Shown in pieces: positions 41,620 through 50,595 of a DNA stretch of 58,545 bases. The notes below the pieces were generated by a model. The model did no database searches, was not told the origin of the DNA, and saw only the letters and a program-made list of their open reading frames with translations. The translations under genes were made by a program, and so were the position numbers. Position 1 is the first letter of the stretch; each line of letters opens with the position of its first letter. This DNA comes from Pseudomonadota bacterium (GTDB lineage: Bacteria > Pseudomonadota > Alphaproteobacteria > Kiloniellales > JACOMY01): positions 1-58,545 of the forward strand of contig JAKOWB010000192.1 in the NCBI GenBank assembly GCA_029781795.1. Reading direction: 5' to 3'.

Positions 41620-42579
41620 CTACTTCGGATGCCGCAGACGCGGGTTGGCCACCAGGCCCACCACGTCGGCGATGATGTTGAGGATGATGTAGGTGGCGGC
41701 GAACAGCAGGCCGCAGGCCTGCACCACCGGCACGTCGCGATAGCCGACATTGTCGACCATCAGCGTGCCGAGGCCGGGATAGACGAAGACCACTTCGACC
41801 ACCACGACGCCGACCACCAGGTAGGCGAGGTTCAGCATCACCACGTTGACGATCGGCGCGATGGCGTTCGGGAAGGCGTGCCGCCAGATGATGGTGATGG
41901 GCCGGAGGCCCTTCAGCTCCGCCGTCTCGATATAGGCCGAGCCGAAGACGTTGAGGATCGCCGCCCGCGTCATGCGCTGCATGTGCGCCAGCACGGCGAA
42001 GGTCAGCGTGGCGCAGGGCAGCGCCGTCGCCTGCAGCTTGTCCCAGAAGGGCATGTCCGGCCGGATGGCCGAGAGCGGCTGCACCCAGTGCAGTTCGAGC
42101 GCGAAGACCAGCATCAGCAGGTAGCCGACGAAGAATTCCGGGAAGGAGATGGCGCTGAGCGTGAAGATGTTGATGAAGCGGTCCGGCCAGCGGTCCTTGA
42201 AGCGCACCGATATGAGACCGAGGATGATGGCCAGCGGCACCGCTATGGCGCCGGTGACACCGGCCAGGAACAGGGTGTTGTCGAGCCGGGCACCGATCAG
42301 GTCGGCGACCGGCCGCTTGTTGGCCAGCGCCCGGCCGAAGTCGCCGGTGACCGCGCCGCCCAGCCAGTCGAAGTAGCGTTCGACGGCCGGGCGGTCGAGG
42401 CCAAGCTCGAGCCGCAGGTTCTGCAGGTTCTGCGGCGTCGCCGACTGGCCGAGGATGGCCTGGGCGACGTCGCCGGGCAGGATCTGCGTTCCAATGAAGA
42501 TCAGGACGGAGACGGCAAGCAGCAGCGCAAGGCCCAGCAGAACGCGTTGGGCGATGAGCCGCAGGAGCGGTGTCGGCAT
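41620..42579 (-). CDS. Dipeptide-type ABC transporter permease (DppB-like)
   Basis: 319 residues with about six helices. LLRLIAQRVLLGLALLLAVSVLIFIGTQILPGD is the DppB opening, LNLQNLRLELGLDRP-like segment, DFGRALANKRPVADLI, then the EAA loop YIETAELKGLRPITIIWRHAFPNAIAPIV. It pairs with the DppC-like permease just downstream (13-base gap). The gene begins 28 bases after the stop of the disrupted binding protein, so a polar effect of that lesion is possible. Confidence 0.9.
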   Translation of the reverse strand: MPTPLLRLIAQRVLLGLALLLAVSVLIFIGTQILPGDVAQAILGQSATPQNLQNLRLELGLDRPAVERYFDWLGGAVTGDFGRALANKRPVADLIGARLDNTLFLAGVTGAIAVPLAIILGLISVRFKDRWPDRFINIFTLSAISFPEFFVGYLLMLVFALELHWVQPLSAIRPDMPFWDKLQATALPCATLTFAVLAHMQRMTRAAILNVFGSAYIETAELKGLRPITIIWRHAFPNAIAPIVNVVMLNLAYLVVGVVVVEVVFVYPGLGTLMVDNVGYRDVPVVQACGLLFAATYIILNIIADVVGLVANPRLRHPK

Positions 42580-42607
42580 TCCCCGTCCCCCCGGACCGAG
42601 GTCGCCG

Positions 42608-44188
42608 CTAGGCCAGCCAGGCGCGTCGCATGACGTAGCCGTTCGATTGCTCGCCCGACCCGTCCTTGACGTAGCCCATCAGCTTGTCGCTGTGCGCGTC
42701 GATCCAGTCGTTGAACATCGGCAGGATCAGGCCGCCTTCGTCGCGCACCATCATGGCGGCGGCGCGGTAGAGCTCGGCGCGCTTGGCACGGTCGAGTTCG
42801 CCGCGGGCCTGCTGGATGATCTTGTCGAAGTCCGGCCGCAGGAACTTGGTGTCGTTCCAGTCCGCCGTCGAGAGATAGGCGGTGGAGTACATCTGGTCCT
42901 GCGTCGGCCGCCCGCCCCAGTAGGAGGTGCAGAAGGGCTGCACGTTCCAGACGTTCGACCAGTAGCCGTCGCCCGGCTCCTGCTGCACCTCGACGGTGAT
43001 GCCGGCCTTGGCGGCCTGCTGCTGGTAGAGCACGGCGGCATCGATGGCGCCCGGGAAGGCGACGTCGGAGGTGCGCAGCAGCACGGAACCGCTGTGTCCC
43101 GACTTCTTGTAGTGGAAGGCCGCCTTGTCGGGGTCGTACTTGCGCTGCTCGATGCCGTCGGGGAAGAGGTCGTAGGCCTTGTTGATCGGGAAGTCGTTAC
43201 CGACCGTGCCATAGCCCTGGAGGATGGTCTGCACCATGGCCTCGCGGTCCATGGCGAGCTTCAGCGCCAGGCGCAGGTCGTTGTTGTCGAAGGGCGCGGT
43301 GTTGCAGTGCATGATGAAGACGTAGTGCGCCTTGCCGCCCACGTTCTCCACCACGATGCCGCCGACCTGCTTCAGGAGGTTCGCGGTCTTCGGCTCGACG
43401 CGGTTGACGATGTGCACCTGGCCTGACTGCACCGCGGCGAAGCGCGCGGTCGCGTCGTTGATGACCAGCAGTTCGACCTGGTCGAAGTAGCTGTCGTCAC
43501 GCCAGTAGTTCGGGTTCTTCTTGCCGGTGTAGCGGACGCCGTGCTCGGCCGTCTCGGTGATGTAGGGCCCGGTGCCGATGCCGGCGTCCGGCTTGTCCTT
43601 GCCGCCGTTGGGCTGAATGATCAGGTGGTAGTCCGACAGCAGCAGCGGCAGGTCGGCGTTCGGCTCCTTCAGCTTCACCACGACCGAGGCGCCGTCGGCG
43701 GTGACGGTTTCGATGCCACCCAGCAGGCCCAGCGCGCCCGACTTGGACTCGGCGTTGCCATGGCGCTCCAGCGTCGCCACCACGTCGCTGGCGTCCAGCG
43801 TCTTGCCGTTGTGGAAGGTGATGCCGCTGCGCACCTTGAAGGTTCAGGTTTTGACGTCGTCGGAGCCTTCCCAGGACTCGGCCAGGCCCGGCACCGGCGC
43901 GCCGGTGGCGGGATCGGTCTCGACCAGCTGGTCGCCCCAGGACTTGCCCCACCAGTAGGGGACCTGCGAGGCGAAGGTCGCCGGGTCCAGGGAATTGGAG
44001 GACTCGCCGCCCACCAGGCCGGCGACCAGCGTGCCGCCGCGCTTCGGCGTCGCCGCCTGCAGCGCCTTCCCGTAGAGCGCGCTGGCGGCCGCGACCGTGA
44101 GCCCCAGGGCCGAGGCACGGCCAAGGAAATCGCGACGCGACAGACGATGGCGCATGACCTGCTGCTGCATGAAATCGAGCTCGGACAT
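42608..44188 (-). pseudogene. Dipeptide/oligopeptide-binding protein, copy B, with in-frame TGA
   Basis: 1581 bases, exactly the length of the intact paralogue at 44335-45915, with no net frame change. Codon 115 (43844-43846) is TGA where the paralogue has TGG (Trp in KTWRFK). The first 114 residues include a twin-arginine leader (RHRLSRRDFLGRASALG) and GGTLVAGLVGG; after the stop the frame continues cleanly with TFKVRSGITFHNGKTLDA and the peptide-binding fold to the end. The likely product is a 114-residue truncated peptide unless the codon is read through or is a sequencing error. It would have been an extra binding protein for the downstream DppBC/ATPase import complex. Confidence 0.75.
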
Positions 44189-44289
44189 CTGGCCTCTCCT
44201 GAACAGATTGTGCGGTTAGCGTCTCCGAATGGCACCGCCGCACGCCCCGCTCCCGCGGCGCGTGTTGCGGCCATGGCCTGCATTGAGCA

Positions 44290-44321
44290 ACGGCCCCTGC
44301 GGGGTCTTCCGCAGGGGCCGT
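44290..44321 (-). terminator. Hairpin between the two binding-protein genes
   Basis: Stem ACGGCCCCTGCGG (44290-44302) pairs perfectly with 44309-44321 around a 6-base loop. On the minus strand it follows the stop of the intact binding protein by 14 bases. There is no clean T run after it, so it may be a partial terminator or an mRNA-stabilising fold that keeps the binding protein message high relative to the permeases. Confidence 0.6.
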
Positions 44322-44334
44322 GCCGAACCTCAGG

Positions 44335-45915
44335 TCAGGCGAACCAGCAACGCCGGCTGGCGTAGCCGCCCGACATCTCGAAGCTGGGATCCTTGACGTA
44401 GCCCATCAGCTTGTCGCTGCGGCCGTCGACCCAGTCGTTGAACATCGGCAGGATCAGGCCGCCCTCGTCGCGCACCATGAGCGCGGCCTGGGTGTAGAGC
44501 TCCTTGCGCTTGGCGCGGTCGAGCTCGCCACGGGCCTGCTTGATGATGGCGTCGAAGTCGGGACGCAGGAAGCGGGTGTCGTTCCAGTCCGCCGTCGAGA
44601 CGTAGGCGGTGGAGTACATCTGGTCCTGCGTCGGCCGGCCGCCCCAGTAGGAGGCGCTGAAGGGCTGCACGTTCCACACGTTGTTCCAGTAGCCGTCCGA
44701 CGGCTCCTGCACCACTTCCAGGGTGATGCCGGCCTTGGCCGCCTGCTGCTGGTAGAGCACCGTGGCGTCGATGGCGCCGGGGAAGGCGGCATCGGAGGTG
44801 CGCAGCACGATCGAACCGCTGTGGCCCGACTTCTTGTAGTGGAAGGCCGCCTTGTCCGGGTCGTAGGTGCGCTGCGGGATCGAATCCGGGAAGAGGTCGT
44901 AGGCCTTGTTGATCGGGAAGTCGTTGCCCACCGTGCCATAGCCCTGCAGCACGGTCTTCACCATCGCCTCGCGGTCGATGGCGAGCTTGAGGGCCATGCG
45001 CAGGTCGTTGTTGTCGAAGGGCGCCGTATTGCAGTGGGCGATGAACACGTAGTGGCCGCGGCCACCGATGTTCTCGATCACGATGCCGGGCGCCTGGCCC
45101 AGCAGGCCGGCGGTGCGCGGCGGCACGCGGTTGACCAGGTCGACCTGGCCCGACTGGAGCGCCGCCATGCGGGCGGTCTCGTCGTTCAGGATCAGGATCT
45201 CGACCGCGTCGAAGTGGCTGTCGTCGCGCCAGTAGTTCGGGTTCTTGGTCAGCTCGTAGCGCACGCCGTGCTCGGCCGTCTTGAGCACGTAGGGGCCGGT
45301 GCCGATGCCGGCGTCCGGCGCGTCGCGACCGCCGCCCGGCTGGATCTGCAGGTGATAGTCGGTGAAGAACAGCGGCAGGTCGGCGTTCGGCTCGCTCAGC
45401 GTGATGACCACGTTGTCGCCATCGGCGGCGATGCCGGCGAAGTCCTTGAACAGGCCCAGCGCGCCCGAGGTGGCGGCCGGGTCGGAGTGCCGCTTGAGGG
45501 TCTCGGCCGCGTCGTTGGCGTCCAGCTCCTTGCCGTTGTGGAAGGTCACGCCCTTGCGGATCTTGAAGCGCCAGGTCTTCACGTCGTCGGAGGATTCCCA
45601 GGACTCGGCCAGGCCGGGCACCGGCGAGCCGTCGGTCGGCGAGATCTCGACCAGCTGGTCGGCCCAGGCGCGGCTCAGCGGCAGGTGGACCTGCGTGCCG
45701 TAGGTCGCCGGATCCATCGAGTCCGAGGACTCGCCGCCGTTGACGCCGATCCGCAGCGTGCCGCCCTGCTTGGGCGTCGCCGCCTGCAGGGTCTTGCCAT
45801 AGAGGGTGGTCGCGGCAGCCACGGACAGTCCCAGGGCCGACGCACGGCCGAGGAAGTCGCGCCGGGACAGGCGGTGCCGCATCACCTGCTGACGCAAATA
45901 GTCGAGCTCACTCAT
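44335..45915 (-). CDS. Dipeptide/oligopeptide-binding protein, copy A (Tat signal)
   Basis: 526 residues. MSELDYLRQQVMRHRLSRRDFLGRASALGLSVAAA is a twin-arginine signal. The mature part has GGTLRIGVNGGESSDSMDPATY, KTWRFKIRKGVTFHNGKELDA and NNDLRMALKLAIDREAMVKTVLQGYG, which are typical of SBP family 5 (DppA/OppA). It is the intact paralogue of the disrupted gene at 42608. It heads the importer cluster ending at 39145. The ligand is unknown; peptides, opines or nickel are family options. Confidence 0.88.
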   Translation of the reverse strand: MSELDYLRQQVMRHRLSRRDFLGRASALGLSVAAATTLYGKTLQAATPKQGGTLRIGVNGGESSDSMDPATYGTQVHLPLSRAWADQLVEISPTDGSPVPGLAESWESSDDVKTWRFKIRKGVTFHNGKELDANDAAETLKRHSDPAATSGALGLFKDFAGIAADGDNVVITLSEPNADLPLFFTDYHLQIQPGGGRDAPDAGIGTGPYVLKTAEHGVRYELTKNPNYWRDDSHFDAVEILILNDETARMAALQSGQVDLVNRVPPRTAGLLGQAPGIVIENIGGRGHYVFIAHCNTAPFDNNDLRMALKLAIDREAMVKTVLQGYGTVGNDFPINKAYDLFPDSIPQRTYDPDKAAFHYKKSGHSGSIVLRTSDAAFPGAIDATVLYQQQAAKAGITLEVVQEPSDGYWNNVWNVQPFSASYWGGRPTQDQMYSTAYVSTADWNDTRFLRPDFDAIIKQARGELDRAKRKELYTQAALMVRDEGGLILPMFNDWVDGRSDKLMGYVKDPSFEMSGGYASRRCWFA

Positions 45916-46023
45916 CGCAACCCAGTGCCTCCCATGTTCTTGTTGCCGCCGCCACGGGTCCATGGTCAGCGTGCCACCAGCGTAGGCCGGCGAGCCTTGC
46001 CGGCTATCCACGTGGCGACAAGG

Positions 46024-48072
46024 TCACATTAGATCACGACGCAGGGTCTGCCTGAAACTCCGTTTAACAATCACCCGCTCGTCCGGGCCGCTTCCCTCGT
46101 AGGCGGTCAGCTCGCCCTCGACGTGGAAATGCGTGCGGTCGCAGGTCAGCCGGGAGCGGGTGTCGGTGCGGATCTGCCAGGTCCCTCGCCCCATGGTCGC
46201 CTCCCAATGGGTCTCGCCGACCGCCGCCGTCGGGTCGTCCGGCCTGATCCGCCAGGTCTCCCGCGCCCACATGCCATGCTCCAGGCCATGCTCGGTGATG
46301 CGCTCGCTGCCGAAGTCGTCGAAGATCTCGACCCTGACCTCGCCGCCGCCGACATCGCGGACGATCCGCCGGCTGTTGCTGGCCGGCCGCAGCTTCTCGG
46401 TCACCAGGTCGGGGGCGGATTCCGGCGGCGGGAAGATCACCGGCGCCTCTTCGCGGATCGGTCGCACCGGCAGCTCCAGCACCGAGGCACCGGCCGTCAC
46501 GGTCAGGGTCGCTGTCTCGGGCGAGGGCCAGATCATCGGCCAGTAGGCGGTGGAGACAGCCACTCGGACGCGATGCCCGGCGCGGAAGTGGTGGCCGATG
46601 TCGTCGAGCTGTACCCGCACCCGGTAGCGCCGCCCCGGCTCCAGCGGCGCCGGGTGCTCGCGGTCCTCGCGGTGCGCCAGGTTGAGCAGGCCGTAGCTCA
46701 CGCGCAGGCTGGAGCCATCGGGCGCCACGTCGTTCAGCCGCACGCAGACGAAGGCCGCCGGGCGGTCGCTGGCGACCTCCAGCTCCACCGCCGGGGCGCC
46801 CAGGATCTCCAGCGGCTGCTCCAGCGGCGCGCTGTCGAAGCAGAGCGAGCCGGCATCGTCCACCCGCTGGTCGGTCGGCCCCTCGGCGCCCAGCCAGATC
46901 ATGCAGTACTCGCCGCCCGCCGTGCCGGTGTCCTGCGGCGAGCACAGCGTCAGCGGCATCTCCGGCCCCGCCGCGTCGGCGAGGCCGCCGCTGTTCAGCG
47001 CCCAGCGCCGCGCCCGGATCGTCGGCGAGGGCCAGGCCGGCTCGGCCACGAAGCGACCCTCGCGTTCCAGATAGTAGGGCTTGGGCGGTGCCCAGTCGTT
47101 GATCCAGGCGCGCAGGTCCGGGTCCTGCTCCACGCCCGTCGCCTCGCCCTTCAGCCAGCGATCCCACCAGCGCCTGGCTTCCTGCAGGAAGCCGATGGCC
47201 GGCCCCGGCACGGCGAAGTGCGGGTACTTGTGCAGCCAGGGCCCGATGATGCCCTTGCGCGGGCACTTCAGGTTGGCGAGCAGCTGCGGCACCGCGTTGG
47301 TGTAGGCGTCGGCCCAGCCGCCGACCGCCAGCACCGGCGCCTCGATGGCGTCCCAGTCCTCGCAGACCGAGCCGTGCTTCCAGTAGTCGTCGCGCCGCTG
47401 GTGGGCCAGCCAGGTCTCCACCAGATGCGGCTCGGCCTGCAGCCGCTCCAGCCAGAGCTCCATCCAGCGGTTGCCGACCAGCGCCGGATCGGGCGGCCGC
47501 GAGGAATAGGCGAACATGGTCGAGGACCAGCCGAGGTTCTCGTTCAGCAGGCAGCCGCCCTTGTAGTGGATGTCGTCGGCGTAGCGGTCGTGCGTGGAGC
47601 AGAGCGTCACCACGGCCTTCAGCGCCGGCGGCCGCCGGGCCGCGACCTGCAGCCCGTTGAAGCCGCCCCAGGAGATGCCCATCATGCCGACCGCCCCGCT
47701 GCACCAGGGCTGCGCCGCCAGCCAGGCGATGACTTCCAGCGCGTCCTCCTGCTCCTGCAGGGCGTACTCGTCCAGCATCACGCCGTCGGACTCGCCGTTG
47801 CCGCGCATGTCGACGCGCACGCCGGCATAGCCATGCCCGGCGAACCAGGGATGGGTCAGCTGGTCGCGCCAGATGGTGCCGTCGCGCTTGCGATAGGGCA
47901 GGTACTCCAGGATCGCCGGGACCGGGTTCTGCTCGGCGTCGGCCGGCAGCCAGACCCTGGCGGCCAGGCGCGTGCCGTCCTTGAGCTCGATCCAGAGGTT
48001 CTCGATCTCGCGGACTTCTCGCGGGAAGTCCCGGACGACGCGCCGCGCCGCCAGCCGTTCGCTCGCCGCCAA
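46024..48072 (-). CDS. CocE/NonD-type alpha/beta hydrolase (X-Pro dipeptidyl-peptidase S15 family)
   Basis: 682 residues. The start chosen is TTG 48072 because GGAGG lies 6 bases upstream; the in-frame ATG at 48165 would add 31 poorly conserved residues. The catalytic part has GISWGGFNGL (nucleophile Ser), VGGWADAYTN (Asp), and the His near GPWLHKYPHFAVPG; a C-terminal beta-sandwich domain (PVRPIREEAPV...) follows as in cocaine esterase and alpha-amino-acid ester hydrolase. It could hydrolyse amino-acid esters or peptides, fitting the peptide importer 108 bases downstream. No signal peptide is seen. Confidence 0.83.
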   Translation of the reverse strand: MAASERLAARRVVRDFPREVREIENLWIELKDGTRLAARVWLPADAEQNPVPAILEYLPYRKRDGTIWRDQLTHPWFAGHGYAGVRVDMRGNGESDGVMLDEYALQEQEDALEVIAWLAAQPWCSGAVGMMGISWGGFNGLQVAARRPPALKAVVTLCSTHDRYADDIHYKGGCLLNENLGWSSTMFAYSSRPPDPALVGNRWMELWLERLQAEPHLVETWLAHQRRDDYWKHGSVCEDWDAIEAPVLAVGGWADAYTNAVPQLLANLKCPRKGIIGPWLHKYPHFAVPGPAIGFLQEARRWWDRWLKGEATGVEQDPDLRAWINDWAPPKPYYLEREGRFVAEPAWPSPTIRARRWALNSGGLADAAGPEMPLTLCSPQDTGTAGGEYCMIWLGAEGPTDQRVDDAGSLCFDSAPLEQPLEILGAPAVELEVASDRPAAFVCVRLNDVAPDGSSLRVSYGLLNLAHREDREHPAPLEPGRRYRVRVQLDDIGHHFRAGHRVRVAVSTAYWPMIWPSPETATLTVTAGASVLELPVRPIREEAPVIFPPPESAPDLVTEKLRPASNSRRIVRDVGGGEVRVEIFDDFGSERITEHGLEHGMWARETWRIRPDDPTAAVGETHWEATMGRGTWQIRTDTRSRLTCDRTHFHVEGELTAYEGSGPDERVIVKRSFRQTLRRDLM

Positions 48073-48205
48073 GCTACACCTCCACTGCCCCACCCAGCCG
48101 GCGGACATTGAAGCAGCAAGCCGAGGGGCCGCCAAGCGCGCGGCAGTGGCGGCGTCCGGGCGCATCTGCTAGCCAGGAACGCCTGCCCACGGCCCGAGGC
48201 CTCAT

Positions 48206-49552
48206 TTGACCGCTTCGCACCAGCACGAGCCCGGCGATCCACCGCCGACGCGCGGCGAGCGCACGGTGGCCGTGGTCTGGCGCGCGCGCCGGCTCTACCA
48301 CCTGCTTCCGTTTGGGCTACGCCGGTGGGCGCGCCTGCTGCTGCTGCGCCTGACCGGCACGCAGCAGTCCGAGCTGGTGGGCGACCCGCCGCCGCGCAGC
48401 ATCCTGGCCACGCACAAGCCGCGACCGGACCCGGCCCTGCCACCCGGCGCGCTGCTGCTCGGCTTTGCCCGCGCCGAGATGGGCCTGGGCCAGGCGCTGC
48501 GCGGCCTGGCGACCGGACTGGCCGAGGCTGCCGTGCCGGTCCGGCTGCACGACCTGGGCGCGCAGGCGGCGCGGCACCGGCACGGCGACCGCAGCCTGGC
48601 GCATCTGATCGACCAGCGCGCCGAGGCGCAGGCGCAGATCTATTGCGTCACCGCCGAGCAACTGCCGGGCGCGATCAGCAGCTTCGGCCTGGCGCGCGCG
48701 GCGCGGGGCTACCGCATCGCCTATCCCTTCTGGGAGCTGCCCGCCCTGCCCGCCGGCTGGGCCCGGCACTTCGACGAGGTGGACGAGGTCTGGGCACCCA
48801 GCCGCTTCATCGCCGCCAGCCTTGCCGCCGGCTGCGCGCGGCCGGTGCATCTGATCGGCACGGCGGTGCTGCCGCCGGCACCGGCGCCGCTCCGGCGCGC
48901 CGACTTCGGCATTCCGGACGGCGCCCATGCCTTCCTGTTCTTCTTCGACCCGGCCAGCTTCGCCAGCCGGAAGAACCCCGCGGGCGCGCTGCGCGCCTTC
49001 CACCTGGCCTTCCCCCCCGGCGATCCCACCCCTGTCGCGCTGGTCATCAAGTCGTTGCCGACCGGCGCCACGGACAAGGCCGCGGCGGAGCTGCGCGCCC
49101 TCGCCGCCGCCGACCCCCGCGTGGTGCTGATCGAGCGCTCGCTGGACCCCGGCGAGCAGGCCGCGCTGCTGGCCATGACCGACGCCTTCGTCTCGCTGCA
49201 CCGGGCCGAAGGCTTCGGCCTGGGCCTGGCCGAAGCGATGCTGCTGGGCAAGCCGGTGGTGGCGACGGCCTATGGCGGCTGCATGGACTTCCTCGGCGCC
49301 GAGACCGCCTGCCTGGTGGACTACCGCCTGGTGCCGCTGCCGCCCGGCGCCTACCCGCAGGGCGAAGGCCAGGTCTGGGCCGACCCCGACCTCGGCCAGG
49401 CGGCCCGGTATCTGCGGCGGCTGGTGGCGGACAAGGACTTCGCCCGTCGACTGGGCGCGCAGGGCCAGGCCGAGATCCGCGCCAACCACGGCCCCGCCGC
49501 GGTCGGCCGCCGCGCAGCGGAGCGGCTGCGCGCCCTGCGCCTCATCCCCTAG
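48206..49552 (+). CDS. Glycosyltransferase family 1 (GT-B) protein
   Basis: 448 residues from TTG 48206, with GAGG about 8 bases upstream. The C-terminal half has the GT4/GT1 nucleotide-binding region: DAFVSLHRAEGFGLGLAEAMLLGKPVVATAYGG (E-x7-E motif) and DYRLVPLPPGAYPQGEG. The N-terminal part (GDPPPTRGERTVAVVWRARR) is hydrophilic and variable. It is probably cytoplasmic or membrane-associated and builds a surface glycan, but it lies far from the main polysaccharide region. It is divergent from the CocE-type gene. Confidence 0.82.
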   Translation: MTASHQHEPGDPPPTRGERTVAVVWRARRLYHLLPFGLRRWARLLLLRLTGTQQSELVGDPPPRSILATHKPRPDPALPPGALLLGFARAEMGLGQALRGLATGLAEAAVPVRLHDLGAQAARHRHGDRSLAHLIDQRAEAQAQIYCVTAEQLPGAISSFGLARAARGYRIAYPFWELPALPAGWARHFDEVDEVWAPSRFIAASLAAGCARPVHLIGTAVLPPAPAPLRRADFGIPDGAHAFLFFFDPASFASRKNPAGALRAFHLAFPPGDPTPVALVIKSLPTGATDKAAAELRALAAADPRVVLIERSLDPGEQAALLAMTDAFVSLHRAEGFGLGLAEAMLLGKPVVATAYGGCMDFLGAETACLVDYRLVPLPPGAYPQGEGQVWADPDLGQAARYLRRLVADKDFARRLGAQGQAEIRANHGPAAVGRRAAERLRALRLIP

Positions 49553-49558
49553 CCCGGC

Positions 49559-49572
49559 TTGCGCCAGATCAA
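49559..49572 (+). promoter_or_regulatory. FixK2-type box TTGCGCCAGATCAA
   Basis: This matches the FixK2 consensus TTG(A/C)-N6-(T/G)CAA of alphaproteobacteria, though less well the strict FNR form. It lies 73 bases before the ATG of the DUF2189 gene at 49646 and directly after the GT stop. It is a plausible low-oxygen control site. Confidence 0.5.
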
Positions 49573-49645
49573 GGCGCTCGTGCGGCAAAACGTGGCATGA
49601 TTCCACGATAGGCGCCCGCTAGGGGCGACGCGGGAGGGAATTCGC

Positions 49646-50416
49646 ATGTCCGCCATCGTCGAGACCGGCAGCAAGCCGGTCCTGCGCACCATCACCACCG
49701 AAGGGCCCTGGACCTGGCTTTCCGCCGGCTGGCGCGACCTGCTGCGCGCCAAGAGCGTCAGCCTGGTCTATGGCCTGATCTTCGCGCTGATCAGCGGCGG
49801 CATCACGGCGGGCCTCTGGTATGCCGACCGGCTGCAGTTCCTGCCGCCGCTGGCCGCCGGCTTCATGCTGCTGGGCCCGCTGCTGGCGGTCGGCCTCTAC
49901 GAGGTGAGCCGGCGGCTGGAGAAGGGCGAGCGGCCGCGACTGCGCGACGCGCTGGCCGCGGTGCTGCGCGCGCCGACGCGCCTCACCTTCCTCGGCGCGC
50001 TGCTGACCATCATCCTGCTGTTCTGGATCCGCCTCGCCTTCCTGCTCTTCGCGCTGTTCATGGGCACGCAGGCCGCGCCGCCGATGGAGACGCTGATGAG
50101 CCAGCTGCTCTTCACCACGCCGGGCCTTGGCCTGCTGATCACCGGCACGCTGATCGGCGCGGTGCTGGCAGCCGGCGTCTTCGCCATCTCCGTCGTCTCG
50201 CTGCCGCTCGTGCTGGACCGCGAGATCGACGCGGTGACCGCCATTCTGCTCAGCCTCGCCGCGGTGCGCCGCAACTGGAAGCCGCTGCTGCTCTGGGCCT
50301 GGCTCGTGGTGACCATCACCGCGGTTGGCCTGGCGACCTTCTACGTCGGGTTGATCGTGTTCTTCCCGCTGCTCGGCCACGCCTCGTGGCATGCCTACCG
50401 GGCGCTGGTGGAGTAG
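49646..50416 (+). CDS. DUF2189-family integral membrane protein
   Basis: 256 residues, six or seven membrane helices (for example SVSLVYGLIFALISGGITAGLW, LLGPLLAVGLYEVSRRLEKGE). The GLYEVSRRLEKGERP and LAFLLFALFMG-type stretches are typical of DUF2189 (COG5473) proteins, whose function is not established. GGGAGG lies about 9 bases before the ATG. It is convergent with CcoS, 12 bases away, next to the cbb3 oxidase assembly genes. The FixK-like box at 49559 suggests micro-oxic expression, so a role in respiration or membrane stress is inferred. Confidence 0.78.
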   Translation: MSAIVETGSKPVLRTITTEGPWTWLSAGWRDLLRAKSVSLVYGLIFALISGGITAGLWYADRLQFLPPLAAGFMLLGPLLAVGLYEVSRRLEKGERPRLRDALAAVLRAPTRLTFLGALLTIILLFWIRLAFLLFALFMGTQAAPPMETLMSQLLFTTPGLGLLITGTLIGAVLAAGVFAISVVSLPLVLDREIDAVTAILLSLAAVRRNWKPLLLWAWLVVTITAVGLATFYVGLIVFFPLLGHASWHAYRALVE

Positions 50417-50428
50417 AGCGCGGGCCGG

Positions 50429-50590
50429 TCAGGCCGGCGGCGGCGCACGGCCTTCGTCGTCGAACAGGATCCGGTGCGCGGCGCCGTCGAGGTCGTCGTA
50501 CTGCCCGCTGCGCAGGGTCCAGAAGAAGGCAGCCAGCCCCAGCCCGCCCAGGAACAGCGCGATGGGGATCAGGTAGAGCAATCCGGACAT
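50429..50590 (-). CDS. ccoS: Cytochrome cbb3 oxidase maturation protein CcoS
   Basis: 53 residues, a normal CcoS. The sequence reads MSGLLYLIPIALFLGGLGLA, one membrane helix, then FFWTLRSGQYDDLDGAAHRIL and an acidic tail. CcoS works with CcoI in loading copper and assembling subunit I of the cbb3 oxidase. It begins 5 bases after the ccoI stop, on the same strand, as the last gene of the cluster. Confidence 0.9.
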   Translation of the reverse strand: MSGLLYLIPIALFLGGLGLAAFFWTLRSGQYDDLDGAAHRILFDDEGRAPPPA

Positions 50591-50595
50591 GGTCG

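Noticed and set aside
43844..43846. Selenocysteine codon
   Set aside because: The paralogue has Trp at the same codon, not Cys. I saw no selenocysteine insertion hairpin, so a nonsense mutation or error is simpler.
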